From Spisula solida (taxonomy: Eukaryota > Mollusca > Bivalvia > Venerida > Mactridae): a stretch of DNA of 64,000 bases. Below the pieces are notes generated by a model that worked only from the letters and a program-made list of their open reading frames with translations, searched no databases and was not told where the DNA came from. The stretch covers positions 2,921,501 to 2,985,500 of the forward strand of contig OX365956.1 of assembly GCA_947247005.1 (NCBI GenBank). The letters are read 5' to 3'. Made by a program: the position numbers and the translations under genes. Below are positions 9,301 to 19,150 of this stretch, one piece after another (within the stretch, counting starts at the first letter, position 1; each line of letters starts with the position of its first letter).

Positions 9301-10991
9301 GGTGGCGGGAATCTAAAATAGTTACGGTTTTCAATCGTATACTGTAACGTATGTAAATCACTCCGCCGCTGCACATTGCAGACGATGACCTAATTATGTT
9401 GTATACAAACATTGATGCTATATATAGCTGGTGGGGGGGACTGAAATAGTTCTACGTACATATCGATCGGCCGATTAACAATTTTACTGCGGTAAGCGTT
9501 AAACGCACTAGTCAATTTCTACCCTGCTTTATATAAGACCTCATAATTTTCGTATCTATTATCCGATTTTGAATATTCAAAGCTTGTAATGAAGCAGAGA
9601 TATATGTCTCTTTTGTAGACAATATTCAACACGATACCCTAATTAATAAATCCACGGCGACGAGTAAGAATCCATTCCGCGTAAAAGTAAGTTTAAAATA
9701 TCCCATTTTATACCAAATAAAAATTCAATCAACGGTCGAAAATCATCAATTATTAATTTAATATTCGATAGATTTTGTTCATTAAAGCTTGTTTTAAAAG
9801 CTAATACTTTAAGGTTTTATGAAATGTAAAACTTGTTTTTAAAGCATTAATCGGCCGATCGATATGTGTGAGCGACACCATGTTTACCCCTTTTACATAC
9901 GTTAATATAGAGTGTCATATACATTTAATTAACATGCGTGGCCATACGGAAAATAAACAGTCACTTATCTTGAAACTGGTCGAATTCTCCAAGTCGTTAA
10001 AAATGGTATTTGTAAATATCCCTTCATTGATGCTCAGCATAGTTACTTAAGTAAGTTCCAGGTAACTGCTGGTTCTCTTGGTGTCTTTAGCAGCACAAAT
10101 GTTTGAGTAAGGGTGGGCTTATCAGAACTGTGACATAAGATTATGATACAACCTGGATTCGATATTGGATTTAATGGCATCAGTACGCCACACACCTATA
10201 CTTTCAGTGCTTTGATTATGTTTAAATGTAAGTTAATGTAGGTATTTACAGATGAATGTCCCCATTTAGCTAACTCTTGTGTACCTCGTACAATTTTACC
10301 TCGTACAATTAACCAATACAGTAAAGTCAGAGACTATAGATAACAGAGATAACCAACTGCCTCTATAACCTACCAAATAACACCCGTGTGACTGGAATTC
10401 CTCAAAATGTACCATTTTGCAACAAATACGAAAACTTAAACAATTTTAGTCCTACAATCTCAAGATTTGGTTTTCCTGAAAGCTAAGTATGTACGTAATG
10501 GCTGCCCTTAATTATATTAATTTTTTTTGTTTGTAACGTACACAAATCGAAGGTTGAGTCGACCCTTTATTGAGTTCATTTACGTTTTTTTCGATTTTTA
10601 TGCAAATTTGAAGAGTAAGAACTTATAAATATAAAAATATCTTTCCGGATAATACAACATTTGTAAGTATTTTTACTGCAGCTGTAGAGGGAAATGTATG
10701 ATTCTGACCAGTAGTAACAGAGTTTTAGTTGTTACAATTTAGTGCACACATGCTTTTTCAGTTCTCAGTCTAGTTAAATAAATAATTAATATATTTGTTT
10801 AGAATTCTTTTTTGTCTTTAACTTTTTATTTTCATAAGAACTATACATAGTATCACATACATACAATATAACATTCATATACAACTATATAAATTGATTA
10901 CATAGTATTACATAACATTCTGTGTATGTCGTTTTTTTTTAGAATTATTGTGTATAATAAAAACTTATCTTACCCATTTTGAAACGTCCAT
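551..10991 (-). CDS. Copy A: six-exon secreted LDLa-like / Pro-Thr repeat / Cys-rich protein (341 aa, possibly decaying)
   Basis: The model joins exons at 10991-10974, 7917-7791, 4339-3833, 3532-3455, 2820-2729 and 754-551; phases are compatible throughout and there is no internal stop. Predicted layout: signal peptide from exons 1-2; basic Arg/Lys-rich stretch to residue 48 ending KRQ; seven-Cys LDLa-like module at residues 51-90 (CxxxxxC, CIDPELVC, then an acidic DES); 13 nine-residue PTGGPTTDG units plus a final variant to about 217; a seven-Cys exon (219-243); a six-Cys C-terminal domain (about 245-341) ending PIEK. The last domain faintly resembles PAN/apple (LCDRREDC pattern), but this is weak. 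Secretion is inferred; function is unknown, with extracellular binding or mucus-type roles possible. Oddity: the acceptor before exon 2 reads GG where copy B has AG. Either another acceptor or start is used, or the copy is losing function. Its tandem paralogue is copy B. Confidence 0.7.
772..960 (-). mobile_element. Truncated copy of the 550 bp TTAAAGG-ended MITE
   Basis: The minus strand from 960 begins TTAAAGGTGCTGCCTCACAG and follows the first about 180 bp of the full copies at 46234 and 54583. It stops just before the acceptor of copy A exon 6. The short ORFs on both strands here are by-products. Confidence 0.75.
975..1510. repeat. Unit A-specific repeat block in intron 5
   Basis: This block is missing from intron 5 of copy B. 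Its first part (975-1110) closely matches 15258-15390, and 1395-1460 is a degenerate copy of the dispersed GGCAGCACTCAAC module. No coding potential was seen. Confidence 0.55.
1699..1930. mobile_element. Short mariner-like MITE (about 235 bp), unit A copy
   Basis: It begins TACAGGTTGTTTAAAAGG and runs to an inverted GAGAACGAACTTTAAGAC end. It matches 19719-19950 (same place in unit B, so present before the duplication) and the better-preserved copy at 23246-23482. Confidence 0.6.
2011..2419. repeat. Insertion bounded by 22 bp direct repeats
   Basis: A perfect 22 bp direct repeat beginning TATGACCATTATTAAACAAC occurs at 2011-2032 and 2398-2419. The roughly 365 bp between has no counterpart in unit B and holds two TGACGTCA palindromes (2164-2171, 2192-2199). 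Insertion with a long target duplication or unequal repeat exchange would both fit. Confidence 0.5.
2427..2681. mobile_element. MITE with about 30 bp TIRs (TATATCGYTGGCTTAGAATTAG)
   Basis: The left end reads TATATCGTTGGCTTAGAATT, and the right end is its inverted counterpart (CTAATTCTAAGCCAGCGATATA region). Related copies lie at 20418-20612 (unit B, right end lost) and, on the other strand, at 32737-32955. No transposase. Confidence 0.65.
2729..2820 (-). CDS. Copy A exon 5
   Basis: 92 nt between a TTTTGTAG-type acceptor and a GTATGT donor, entering in phase 1 and leaving in phase 0. Encodes [16 protein letters not shown] followed by [15 protein letters not shown]. Nearly identical to copy B exon 5, whereas the flanking intron sequence is diverged. 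Confidence 0.85.
3455..3532 (-). CDS. Copy A exon 4 (seven-cysteine exon)
   Basis: 78 nt after a TTTCAG acceptor and before GTATGT, phase 1 to phase 1, so the exon could be skipped or duplicated without a frameshift. Encodes [20 protein letters not shown] and then NCEVD. Paired CxxC motifs suggest a compact disulphide knot; a metal site is an alternative. Identical in length to copy B. Confidence 0.85.
3833..4339 (-). CDS. Copy A exon 3 (LDLa-like module and Pro/Thr repeats)
   Basis: 507 nt, phase 1 to phase 1. The TTTTGCAG acceptor completes a Glu codon with the last base of exon 2; the donor is a weak GTTAAA, also kept in copy B. The first part encodes ELCKGQFVC...CIDPELVCD...CKNCLDES...C; the rest is the nine-residue repeat tract. 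The LDLa signature is divergent: there is an extra Cys and the usual SDE is replaced by DES. Confidence 0.85.
3850..4213 (-). repeat. 27 bp coding minisatellite, 13 units plus a variant
   Basis: Thirteen 27 bp units encode PTGGPTTDG (unit 7 has TKDG), closed by PTDAPTTTQ. Because 27 is a multiple of three and the unit lacks stops, several other frames on both strands stay open here; those ORFs are artefacts. Threonines next to proline make it a likely O-glycosylated, mucin-like spacer. Confidence 0.9.
4425..6600 (+). mobile_element. Non-autonomous satellite-bearing repeat element (pearl / HINE-like layout)
   Basis: The left part (4425-5080) holds three copies of the dispersed GGCAGCACTCAAC / GGCACAATGCC module and a stretch rich in AATGACC-type motifs. 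The core is a 158 bp tandem array, followed by a (GCC)n tract (6325-6374) and a TGTCGCC/GGCGACA hairpin (about 6390-6410). Bivalve pearl-type and Helitron-related non-autonomous elements have this plan: unique flank, about 160 bp central repeats, microsatellite. No defined termini were found, so the class is an inference. It sits in copy A intron 2 and is missing from copy B. Confidence 0.55.
5080..6320. repeat. 158 bp tandem repeat array (about 8 units)
   Basis: The anchor GACAAAGTTATGCTCCGGAC (with variants) recurs at 5185, 5344, 5503, 5661, 5819, 5977, 6135 and 6293, so spacing is 158-159 bp. The last four units are nearly identical and the first two are degenerate, which is typical of array growth from one end. 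Confidence 0.9.
6601..7780. other. Intron 2 remainder of copy A, no recognised gene
   Basis: AT-rich sequence with short shadow ORFs (for example 6800-7162 plus) that lack codon structure or any family motif. Part of 6770-6900 is a degenerate copy of the dispersed GGCACAATGCC-type module. Around 7600-7760 it aligns with 29600-29720 of unit B, as expected for intron next to exon 2. Confidence 0.5.
7791..7917 (-). CDS. Copy A exon 2 (signal peptide exon, acceptor mutated)
   Basis: 127 nt, same length and phases as copy B exon 2. Encodes [15 protein letters not shown], then a basic segment rich in Arg and Tyr, ending NEFKRQA before GTATGT. The sequence before it reads TTTCGG where copy B has TTTCAG, so the canonical AG is missing. 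The reading frame stays open upstream into a repeat module, where a TTTCAG occurs about 50 nt away; use of that site is unproven. Confidence 0.7.
7958..8050 (+). repeat. Dispersed GGACAGGGAGGGCAGCACTC module
   Basis: A copy of the module found many times in the window (see 4425, 15135, 22808, 24558, 29272, 59818). Here it lies about 40 nt upstream of copy A exon 2 on the coding strand, inside the region expected to hold the branch point. Confidence 0.6.
8309..8858 (+). mobile_element. 550 bp MITE with TTAAAGG...CCTTTAA ends, copy 1
   Basis: Terminal inverted repeats TTAAAGG..CT..CTCAC and GTGAGGCAGTCCCTTTAA bound 550 bp that match 46234-46784 and 54583-55134 end to end. No coding capacity. 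TTAA ends suggest piggyBac-type or TA-targeting mobilisation. It lies in copy A intron 1 and is missing from copy B. Confidence 0.85.
9026..9050. repeat. Perfect 12 bp palindrome arms around one base
   Basis: ATTGTGTGGCGT, a single A, then ACGCCACACAAT: a hairpin with a one-base loop. A related ACGCCACACA word recurs near 10186, so this may mark one end of an unrecognised element. No gene nearby other than copy A intron 1. Confidence 0.7.
9459..9865. mobile_element. 407 bp TIR element with perfect 20 bp ends
   Basis: CATATCGATCGGCCGATTAA at 9459-9478 is exactly inverted at 9846-9865. The interior is AT-rich and noncoding. No target duplication is clear. It lies in copy A intron 1 and is missing from copy B. 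Confidence 0.75.
10974..10991 (-). CDS. Copy A exon 1 (start codon, six residues)
   Basis: ATGGACGTTTCAAAATGG ends at a GTAAGA donor. The matching exon in copy B is ATGAACGTTTCAAATTGG before GTAAGA. Joining it to exon 2 gives MDVSKW followed by a hydrophobic core, a good signal peptide. About 65 nt of sequence upstream are also conserved between copies, consistent with the 5' UTR and core promoter; a shared TTATAGATTG lies about 45 nt upstream. The start choice rests on this two-copy conservation. Confidence 0.65.
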
Positions 10992-10999
10992 TTCAAAGG

Positions 11000-11600
11000 T
11001 TCCTCCTTAAATACTTCGTGATTGGAAAGTTTCAATCTATAATAGAAACAAGTTAACCACTTAGTTTGTTATATGGACAAAACACCCAAAATAAAACTTA
11101 TGATTGACGCACAGGCAAAGATACGTATTATTTAACATAAACCTACGTGCACATGAAGCGGAAACCAAATAATAAATGAAAAGGTCCAGTTGTTACTGAT
11201 CAATTACGAAAAATGCATTGGAGTTGAAATGAATAAAACCACAAAACTGCTCACTCACTTTGACAACTGGCAGTTATACAGTCAAGTTGAACCATTACGT
11301 ACATAAACTTTAAAAAAAATTATGATCACCAATGTCTATATATCGCGTGGTCGAGGTTATCTAATGGTCGCCAAGGTCGAGTATAAAGCATGCGTCACAA
11401 AAACACTGTTCACTGATTTTGAAATATGGCAGATTTACAGTCATTTTGTTCTATTACTTACTTTTTTTTTAAAAAGGTGTTCATAAATGTCAATGTGTGG
11501 TATAGTCTTGTGTATCGACTGATTGTCTGGTTTGAGTATAAGGCCTACGTCACATCAGCTTTATGGCAGACTGTCAATCACCGATTGAGGCACGTTTGCG
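11000..11600. other. Upstream flank of copy A with a degenerate 155 bp direct repeat
   Basis: The flank shared with unit B (30180-30480) continues here. In A only, about 11263-11420 is repeated in degenerate form at about 11421-11575: TGGCAGTTATACAGTCAAGT matches TGGCAGATTTACAGTCATTT, and CGAGTATAAAGCATGCGTCAC matches GAGTATAAGGCCTACGTCAC. It may hold regulatory sequence, but no factor site is proposed. Confidence 0.4.
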
Positions 11601-13285
11601 GAAATCGCTGGTGTTTCGTGTGAGAGACGCACGGCTATCCTACGACGAAATTTCCCTCCAAGAAACGTTTTTTTTTCATAGGTTTGGTCAATTCTCATAG
11701 CTACAGATCAGTATTGAAACACAGCAGTAGACACTTGTCAGATGTCCTTTATTATTAGTAACAAGATAATCCAGTACAAGATGATTGCTGATCATATGAT
11801 TCATAAAATTAAATGTACATTCAGTAAAACCGTTGTGACCCTTTTGTGTACGAAGTGAAGAAGGACGTACGATACGAACCTGCTTTCGTTTTTAAGTTCA
11901 CTGTATAACTACGTTATGTGTATAAAATACGACTTTCCTTGTTTAAAACAAATACTTGCATGTTGTAATCAGTTAATTCAACTGGTTGTAGACAGGATGT
12001 CCACGTTCTCGGCTTCTGCGTTTATATCTGTGTTGCTGTTGTTCTGTGTTTTCCAAGATGGCGGTCACAATTTTTACTAAGCAACGGAGTTGTTGTCTCC
12101 CTTTGGGTTTCTAATGCTTTCTAGATACTCGAGTTGTTTGAATATTTTTAAATATCATTAAGATATAAAAGACAATTTATGAGCTACAGAATATCGCATT
12201 TTAAGTAACTTTTGTTATTCTATTGGCGGCCATTTTTCTGAAGTTCAACTTTTAGTACATAACCCATTCGACCACGTATCGAAATCCGGATCGCTATGTA
12301 TATATAAACTGAGTGAGCATGATATCCACTGAGCTAAATTGCTGGGTACTGTTTTATCAACACATTTACGGATATCGTAAACCGACGTTCAAATTTTAAT
12401 AATTCGCAATTTGTTGTGCAATTATAAAGTGTGGTAAATGAGACTACAATCCTAATAATGGTTCAGTTACGGAACCCCTACAAACCATATCCGTTACCAA
12501 TTTGCAATTGTTAAAGAATTATAAAGAATTTAAATTTAGGCGTAACTTTAAGATGTTCGTAAGTGGGCTTTAAACAAGTTAACTGTACGCGGAAAATGTG
12601 ATAAATTATCGAGAATTGTAATCAAGTTTGACATGCCAAAAACACGACGTCTAAAGATATTTTTATTTATTGGTTTCCGATGGTGTAATTTACAGCTGTT
12701 TACCCTTTGCCAGCTGTGGGGTGCAAAGGTATCGCCTGTGTCGCGGTATTCATCAAACACTCATCTCGTATATTCACTTAAGTGTTTTGAAACAAAAACA
12801 ATATTTATATGTGGTTGTTATTTTAAGTACAGTTTACAGTTTTTCTACTTGTAATGCAGTATGACGATAAATCGACGTATAGTAACTGATTCCACCCCTT
12901 GTAGACGACGACAACGCCCCTTTTAAACGATGACTTCACCCCTTGTAGAAGACAACTCCGCCTCTTTCTATATGTAGATATAACATATACACCATAATTT
13001 TAATTAAGAAATAACGAACATGTGCTTGTGTTTAATCGTAGAATAAAACCCAGCCACGAGTTTGGATACGCATCCGAAAAAGTGACTGTGCTTTATTATA
13101 GATAACACACAGGACCATGTTCATTATTTCGATTCCAACATAGCCAATATTTCGCATTTGAAAAAACATCAAGACAACCATAGTTACCGCCGCACTATTT
13201 TCTTCCTCGGAAGACTATTATGTTATTTACCGTAGTTGTGCTTAAAGGGTAATCCATGAACAGCTTGGTTTCCTCTATGTGTATA
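11600..13285. other. Gene-free stretch, partly alignable to unit B
   Basis: 12250-12300 and 12570-12640 match 30555-30600 and 30825-30910. 12885-12965 contains three degenerate CCCCTTGTAGACGACGACAA-like repeats. 13015-13230 is a dispersed repeat also found at 47595-47805. Short ORFs such as 12633-12854 show no family motif. Confidence 0.5.
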
Positions 13286-14209
13286 TACGAGGGGTGATCC
13301 AGAATTACATGGATTTTTATTCCAATTCAAAAACCGTCATACTTACAGTTACTATCTGTGGACCATGTAATATTGATACTTATTGCATAAGTATACAAAA
13401 TTTGATTCGGATATAATTATTAATAACGTAAATACAGCGTATGTAAGGAAGTATGGTTATGAATCATGGGGCAGATCAGAAATGACGTACGTCACATTCA
13501 CGTCTGTATCATTTCATGAAACTAATGGACACTGTTAAATAACTGTTCTTTATTTTTCCTAAACCATTATGCTCTTATTTTATTTATATTTAATCGTTCT
13601 GTCAATATACACTGAACTGTACCGTTACCAGCTCTGCAAGATCATATTATATACCTTCCTTGTCTGTCGCACCATACAGGCCTTCTCTTTGAAATGTGTA
13701 TGCCATTAAAACAAGTAGCCGTGGTACAATAGGTGGAATGCTTGAATTCTACAACTTTTCGATCGTCTGCGTTGGGGTTTTTCCTAGGTATGCCCGGCAT
13801 TTCATAGTTATGCGACTGTAACGATATATTGAGACGTCATTTTTTACGTTGACAATAATAACACATACAGTATATTAAAAAAATGGCGAATATACCGAAT
13901 TTAACTTTGAAATTTCAACCAGGTGTCAATACGATATTAGACAACATGGTGCCATATTTTTAAATTTTTTAATCTAGAAACACAGTAACAATCAGCAATA
14001 ATGTAAAAAGTCTTACAGAAAAATCTTTGTAGATCCGCGAAAGCATTTATGTGTTGCTATGGTAGCGCATAACCTTTGATGCAAAGACCTTTTTTAAATT
14101 CTGTGTTGTGATTTTTGTCAAAAATAGCCGATTTTGTGTGACTTACATACCGAACTGACCTAAAATAAACAAGAGCAAAAGTCAATGTCATTCTGGATCA
14201 CCCCTCGTA
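13286..14209. mobile_element. 924 bp mariner/Tc1-type element without transposase
   Basis: Inverted ends TACGAGGGGTGATCCAGAAT (13286) and ATTCTGGATCACCCCTCGTA (14209) are near-perfect over about 24 bp and include TA at the edges, as for TA-targeting elements. The interior is AT-rich with no transposase motif, so it is a deletion derivative or MITE. Missing from unit B. Confidence 0.8.
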
Positions 14210-16025
14210 CATGTTCATACATTGTAGCTGAAACCGCTGGTTGTGATAGAATGCACTTTAAGTACTTAATTATACGGTATGGCAATAATCGTTGTAACAA
14301 AAAAGGTCTTTGCTGACAGGCGCTATTTATTAACAGATTGTATATCATTAAAAATTACCTGATGGGTGATACAATATGTTATCTTTGCATATAGTTGTTA
14401 TGCCCCGGTATCTACTGATGCAGGAGGCATGTATTGCTTGTCTTGTCCGTTCCTACGTCCGTTTTTCTAAAAATGTTAACAAAACCTTTCAAGAGAATGA
14501 AACTACATTAAGTCATTGCTTTTAAACTTCGCATACTTGTTAACCATCATAAATACCTTACATTGTCCTAGTCAGGTAACACTTTCCAACATTTAAACAG
14601 AATCATGGCCCCTGATGGACTTAACTAGTTTTTATTGACAATGCTTCCACCGGGCATAAACGTTGGAGTTATACTCGAAGTAAATTCCACATATTTAATA
14701 TTTCTTCAGAAATTATACTTCGTCTGTTTTTTCTACATATTGGTATATTCGCGTATTGAACTCAATATTTTTGCATTATTAGTTCTATACTCATACAACG
14801 CATGAAATTTACTTCGAGAAAACTAACACAGCTACTAAGAGATATATTTTTCTTAAAGTCGCCAAATTTGATAAAGCGGGGCAATATAGTCCTTTTTCTG
14901 TGGAAACTGGGTCATTCAGCTCGTTAGTAGGTCATCCGACTATACGGGCGGGCCTTTCAACGTTTTAATACTGTTATTTAACTTTTAAGACTAAAGGCTG
15001 CTATAACTATGTAGTTCAGCAGTTTTACTGTTGTTACTAGGTCATTCAGCGTAGGCGTTCCGCCTTTTGATTGCTGTATCTTTTCCACTGGGTCATTCAG
15101 CTAGTTATAATTTATTATACTTTTCGACAGCTTGGACTTGGGCGGATCTGCGCTTGTTTAGTTCGGCATTGTGCTTTGTGTGTTTTTAATGTTTTCTGTG
15201 CTCGGCTGGTTAGGTTGAGTGCTGCCTTCCCTGTCTGACTTAATATACTCTTTTTGTATTGAGTTAAGGAACATTGGAATATAAACAGCCATACAGAACG
15301 GGATGTTTTGTATATGAAAGAGATAATAATTACCAAACAGGACAGGGAAGTCAGCATTCGACAGAAACACTAGAGCACGAAACGCACACAACAGAATACA
15401 ATGTGTAACGGCGCTACACGTCGGTTGTAGAAGCTTATCAGAGCTTATGTTGATGCTAAATATTGCTAAATTCATAAAACATGCTATGTCTATGCGTACT
15501 GACACCCTTAACGTCATTACTGTCTCTTAAATATTGTAATGCTACTTGTTATTATGTCATTGAATTTGTGATTGCATGTATATATTTTTATATATATTTT
15601 CTGTAAATATGTTTTTGCCATATTTATTTGTTATTTGTAAATGATCAAAAGCAATGTTGTTTTCTGATTATGCCAATAAACTTTGAACTTGAACTTGATT
15701 ATTGTATTGTCTTGCCTGCTTAAAAATTATCTAATACGTGTATTATCTTAAGTAAAAGTCGACCGTTGTCTTGTGTCAAGGTGATATGTGCGCTGATATA
15801 ACTCTTCCATATAAATTAATACATGTAACACGGTGGTTTGTCCTCCATATGAGGATAAGTTGATTGCTCCTTGTGGAAAGGAAATTAGTACTGGTTAAGA
15901 TGCATACCAGCAAACTAGATAGGTAAATATAATTGAAAATTTGACGAGAAAATGGCGTTAAACTACAATAAATAAACCTATTAGTTTAAGTATTGAGATA
16001 TATATCGCATTTCATATCTAAAGGG
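14210..16025. other. Gene-free stretch with inverted satellite-element flank
   Basis: 14880-15245, read on the minus strand, matches the left flank of the element at 4425 (GGTCATTCAGC motifs and the GGCAGCACTCAAC module), so a truncated inverted copy lies here without the 158 bp array. 15258-15390 duplicates 975-1110. 15660-15700 includes AATAAACTTTGAACTTGAAC, a LINE/SINE-like tail. No gene was found. Confidence 0.5.
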
Positions 16026-17222
16026 AGAACATTCGTGTAACATTTACATTTTGCGCAACGTTTTTACCCGCCCTGCTTTTTGCGTTCGACTAAAGCAGTC
16101 GTAGTGCGTGGTCACTCGGTTTTATCCCGGCCTAATTGGCCAATGGTGCCCGGCTTCTATTAAAGAGACAGAAAGTTTGTGTTAAACTACGAATCCGGGA
16201 TGTGGATGATTCGTTCTATGGCGGAACTTGCGTGGATGCCGTTGTTTTATGTGTGCCTTTGGATTGTCTGCGTACAATAATATTTACTAACCGCTGCTCA
16301 AGTGTTAAGTGTCGTGTAGCGACTGTACAAAGCCTTTCCATACTTTACTCCAGTGCAGACACGGTAAGCATTATAAATAACTAACTCCCTTAGTGTTTAG
16401 TTATGCACAAAATAAGTCCACATATGTTATTCATGGCGGGATGAGTACATACTTAGGCTTGCTTGAAATATGCTTTGTGATATGAATGGTTTGTTTCTTG
16501 ACTTTTTGCGGGTGGGTGCCGCGGTGTCTGTGACTTTGGATTGTCTATGTGGCACAATATTATTACAAATTTAAACCGCTCTACGTCCAATCAAACTACA
16601 GAACTGATCCTGCCTCTTGCTTGTTGTGACGTAATGCGAATAAAAATGTGTAATCCATTGCCTTTGTCATAAATAATAAACACACTGTTTTATTGCACAA
16701 ATACGCGAACGTCGGAGTAAAGAGATAATTAAATTGCCAACTTGCTCGCTTGTCAATAGAACTAGGTCAATAGGTCCCACTGAGGAATTCCTCATCGGCG
16801 ATGTTCTCCCGATATCCTGCGATACCACCCGATTTATCATAATTCCTTCCGACATCACAAATTGTCTCATTACTTCCCCGAAGCTTCTCCTAGACCACAA
16901 AGAACCTGTTCCCGATGTCCTGATAGCTCATTATTTACCATCGCGAGTGCATCGCCGAGGCAGAAAAATTCCAGTGGAACCTAGGCTTTAGTCGTAAATT
17001 ATAAACACACTATTTTGTAGCACGAATACGCGAACGTCTGTGAAAACAGATAATTAAATTACCAACTTGCTCGCTTGTCAATAGAACTTAGAATGCTTGA
17101 GAACTTTGTTTATTTTTATGCCTTAATCAAGATATATAGTTATATTAACGTCCATTTGTGAAGTCTTAATGAACCATTTGTCATCAGGAAAATTAGTTTA
17201 GCTACTAATTATTACCGTCGAA
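16026..17222. repeat. Right end of unit A, homologous to 33,000-36,295 and 36,887-38,045
   Basis: Blocks at 16026-16150, 16290-16640 and 16760-17222 match unit B and its extra copy, including a palindromic GATGTTCTCCCGATATC region and the AAATACGCGAACGTC segment. The ORFs at 16136 and 16734 are not kept in frame in the other copies, so they are unlikely to be genes. Confidence 0.6.
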
Positions 17223-17432
17223 ACTATGAAAAAGAATTTGGCATAAAGCGACGGTGAAGTAAATAGTTTCAGTCTACTATCTGTCATTTTCTTTATCATG
17301 TAAAGCTCTCGTGGTTGAACGTCCCCGGTGCAAGTAGTTGAAACCAATAAAAGTGCCACATTACCAGAACCCGAATTAGTCTATCACTTACGTACTTTGT
17401 ATAGGAGAGATCATGTTTGTATACAGGGTTAT

Positions 17433-17526
17433 TCATATGAAATGTGCCCAACAGCTAGCTATTGAAGAATGACCATATTTATTGTTCATTCATCCAATAG
17501 ACTGCTGTTGGACACTCAGCATATGA
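17433..17526. repeat. 94 bp foldback (imperfect 40 bp arms)
   Basis: TCATATGAAATGTGCCCAAC on the left pairs with an inverted GTTGGACACTCAGCATATGA on the right, with further pairing through CTATTG. A MITE-like hairpin or a hairpin RNA precursor would both fit. Confidence 0.6.
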
Positions 17527-17659
17527 GCAGGTGATCTTCCCTATTGCTAGACGATATCCCCGTACAACATGCAGAATTGTAACCATGTTAAATGAACACA
17601 AATTGTTTTAAGTTACGTGGGTGATAGCGCTGTACAGGAGGCAAAATTATAATCAAAAT

Positions 17660-17849
17660 GTTAAGAGAAAAGTTAAGATTCCAATTTTCGAGGGTTGCTT
17701 TTAGCAGTTCAGCCGTTCAGCCTTTTAACTTCCCCTGGTCATTGGGTTAGCCATGCAAAATTAAATAAACCCGCCATCCCTTCCCTATCTCCATTTGAAA
17801 GGATATGAGCTATAATAGGGGCACTCGTGTCCTATGGACACAATTCTAG
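17660..17849 (+). mobile_element. SINE-like fragment and Helitron-type 3' end
   Basis: 17665-17760 matches the element at 23820 (CAGCAGTTCAGCCGTTCAGCC). 17827-17841 forms a GTGTCC-TAT-GGACAC hairpin, then four bases, then CTAG followed by T, which is the Helitron 3' terminus plan. A second such end is at 27858-27880. Confidence 0.6.
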
Positions 17850-18305
17850 TTTTTTATTATTTTAGGATATTCCATGAAAATATATAAGAGCCGTCATGAG
17901 TTGTCTCTGGAGATCAACATTTCTTAAATTAATCTAGAAAACTCAGAGATAAAATCTAGATAAAATACACGTCTGTGTTGCAAATTCTTAACATCTGCGA
18001 AGGCTTTCTCTATAACAATATTTTCATCCGTATGTATGTCTGAATATGTTCATTGACGGATCGCTATGGATAGCATTGGAGTTACTTGTTTATATTGTAC
18101 AGTTCAGTACTAGTATACGATATTTAAATTATTTCTACAATAGTACGATGGGGGCAAGATATGTTGATATCCTGCTTACGAAAAGCATCATCAACAAATG
18201 ACTTGTTTTAGGTCTACCTGTATTCCATATAGAATATACACATTAAATGAATATTAGAATACTTTTCAATACATAAGTAAATATAGATATATATGACGCT
18301 TATAA

Positions 18306-19064
18306 CTGTTTGTTTTAAATGCAGAGCATAGCCTGTATTTGCAAGTGAGATTTCTGCTATAATATGACAGCCATATATATGAGCCAGTCTCCAAGAAAAC
18401 CTGCTCTTTTGACAAAAATACTGATTTTGAAATTTTCCATAGTCTTAAAGGATATTGTTAATGAAGCAAAATGCAAAATAAATTTTGAAATTATCTTAAG
18501 TTTTAAGGAAGTTGCAGCTGTTTTTGTACGGTCCCTATTTTGTGTTTTTGTGTGACTTCGCAAACATCATTAAAACGTTAGTCGACGTTACTGAAACGAT
18601 AATTTCATAATTACATCATTTGGTCAATTCTTGACATAAATTGTTCAAAATAGTATCAGGTTTTAGAATTATGTTTTAATTTGTTAAAATAGACATCAAT
18701 ATCAAAATGGTTTGTATTCAGAGAAAGGCTATTACTGCTTTATACAACTAACTCCTCGTTTTTCTCAATGGGAGTACTTCTCCGGAATTGGTAACCATAG
18801 CAACGAAGTATGTGATTTCGTTATAACTCATAAGAAATTTAAAGCTAAGATATAGTACTATATTGGTAAATTACTTAAAGTAGAATCAATAGATACGTAT
18901 TTAAATCATTTTAGAGCTTTATATAAACCGTGTTACATGCAGTAATTACATAATGTCAATATAGCAGATTTTCCAGGAGACCGGCTCATATATGTGTGTG
19001 CCTCGAACTTGATTTGAACCCGGGTCGCCAGATTAGACGGCAATCGCGCTAACCATTGAGCTAT
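18306..19064. repeat. Inverted pair of SINE-C copies at the duplication junction
   Basis: 18306-18420 (AGCATAGCCTGTATTTGC... CATATATATGAGCCAGTCTCC) and 18960-19064 carry the same body in opposite orientation. The second copy has a tRNA-like head on the minus strand (TAGCTCAATGGTTAGCG, then GGTTCAAATC). Unit B similarity begins right at the edge of this head. The sequence between the copies is AT-rich, with no gene. Confidence 0.6.
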
Positions 19065-19079
19065 CGTCAGCGGAATATA

Positions 19080-19150
19080 CAATTTGGGTGTGTGAGGGTG
19101 TGTGTGTGTGTGTGTTGTGCGTGTGTGTGAGTTGTGCGTGTGTGCGCGAA
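19080..19150. repeat. GT-rich microsatellite
   Basis: TGTG runs broken by GTTGTGCG lie in the 3' flank of copy B, at the same place as the 351-402 tract of unit A. Confidence 0.8.

Larger units (their letters stand above)
322..17222. repeat. Segmental duplication, unit A (about 17 kb)
   Basis: Read against 19064-36295, this stretch keeps collinear similarity across exons, introns and flanks. Matched points include the 3' flank (322 with 19064), exons 6 to 1 of the minus-strand gene, the upstream flank (12570 with 30825), a block near 16025 (with 32975), and the right end near 17222 (with 36291). Similarity is broken by unit-specific insertions: a MITE fragment plus other repeats at 772-1510, a satellite-bearing element at 4425-6600, a 550 bp MITE at 8309, a TIR element at 9459 and a mariner-type element at 13286. 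Exons are far better conserved than introns, so the duplication is old. Edges are by eye. Confidence 0.75.

Noticed and set aside
16734..16991. 85 aa plus-strand ORF with Ser/Ile/Leu-rich sequence
   Set aside because: The homologous DNA in unit B and U2 does not preserve the frame.
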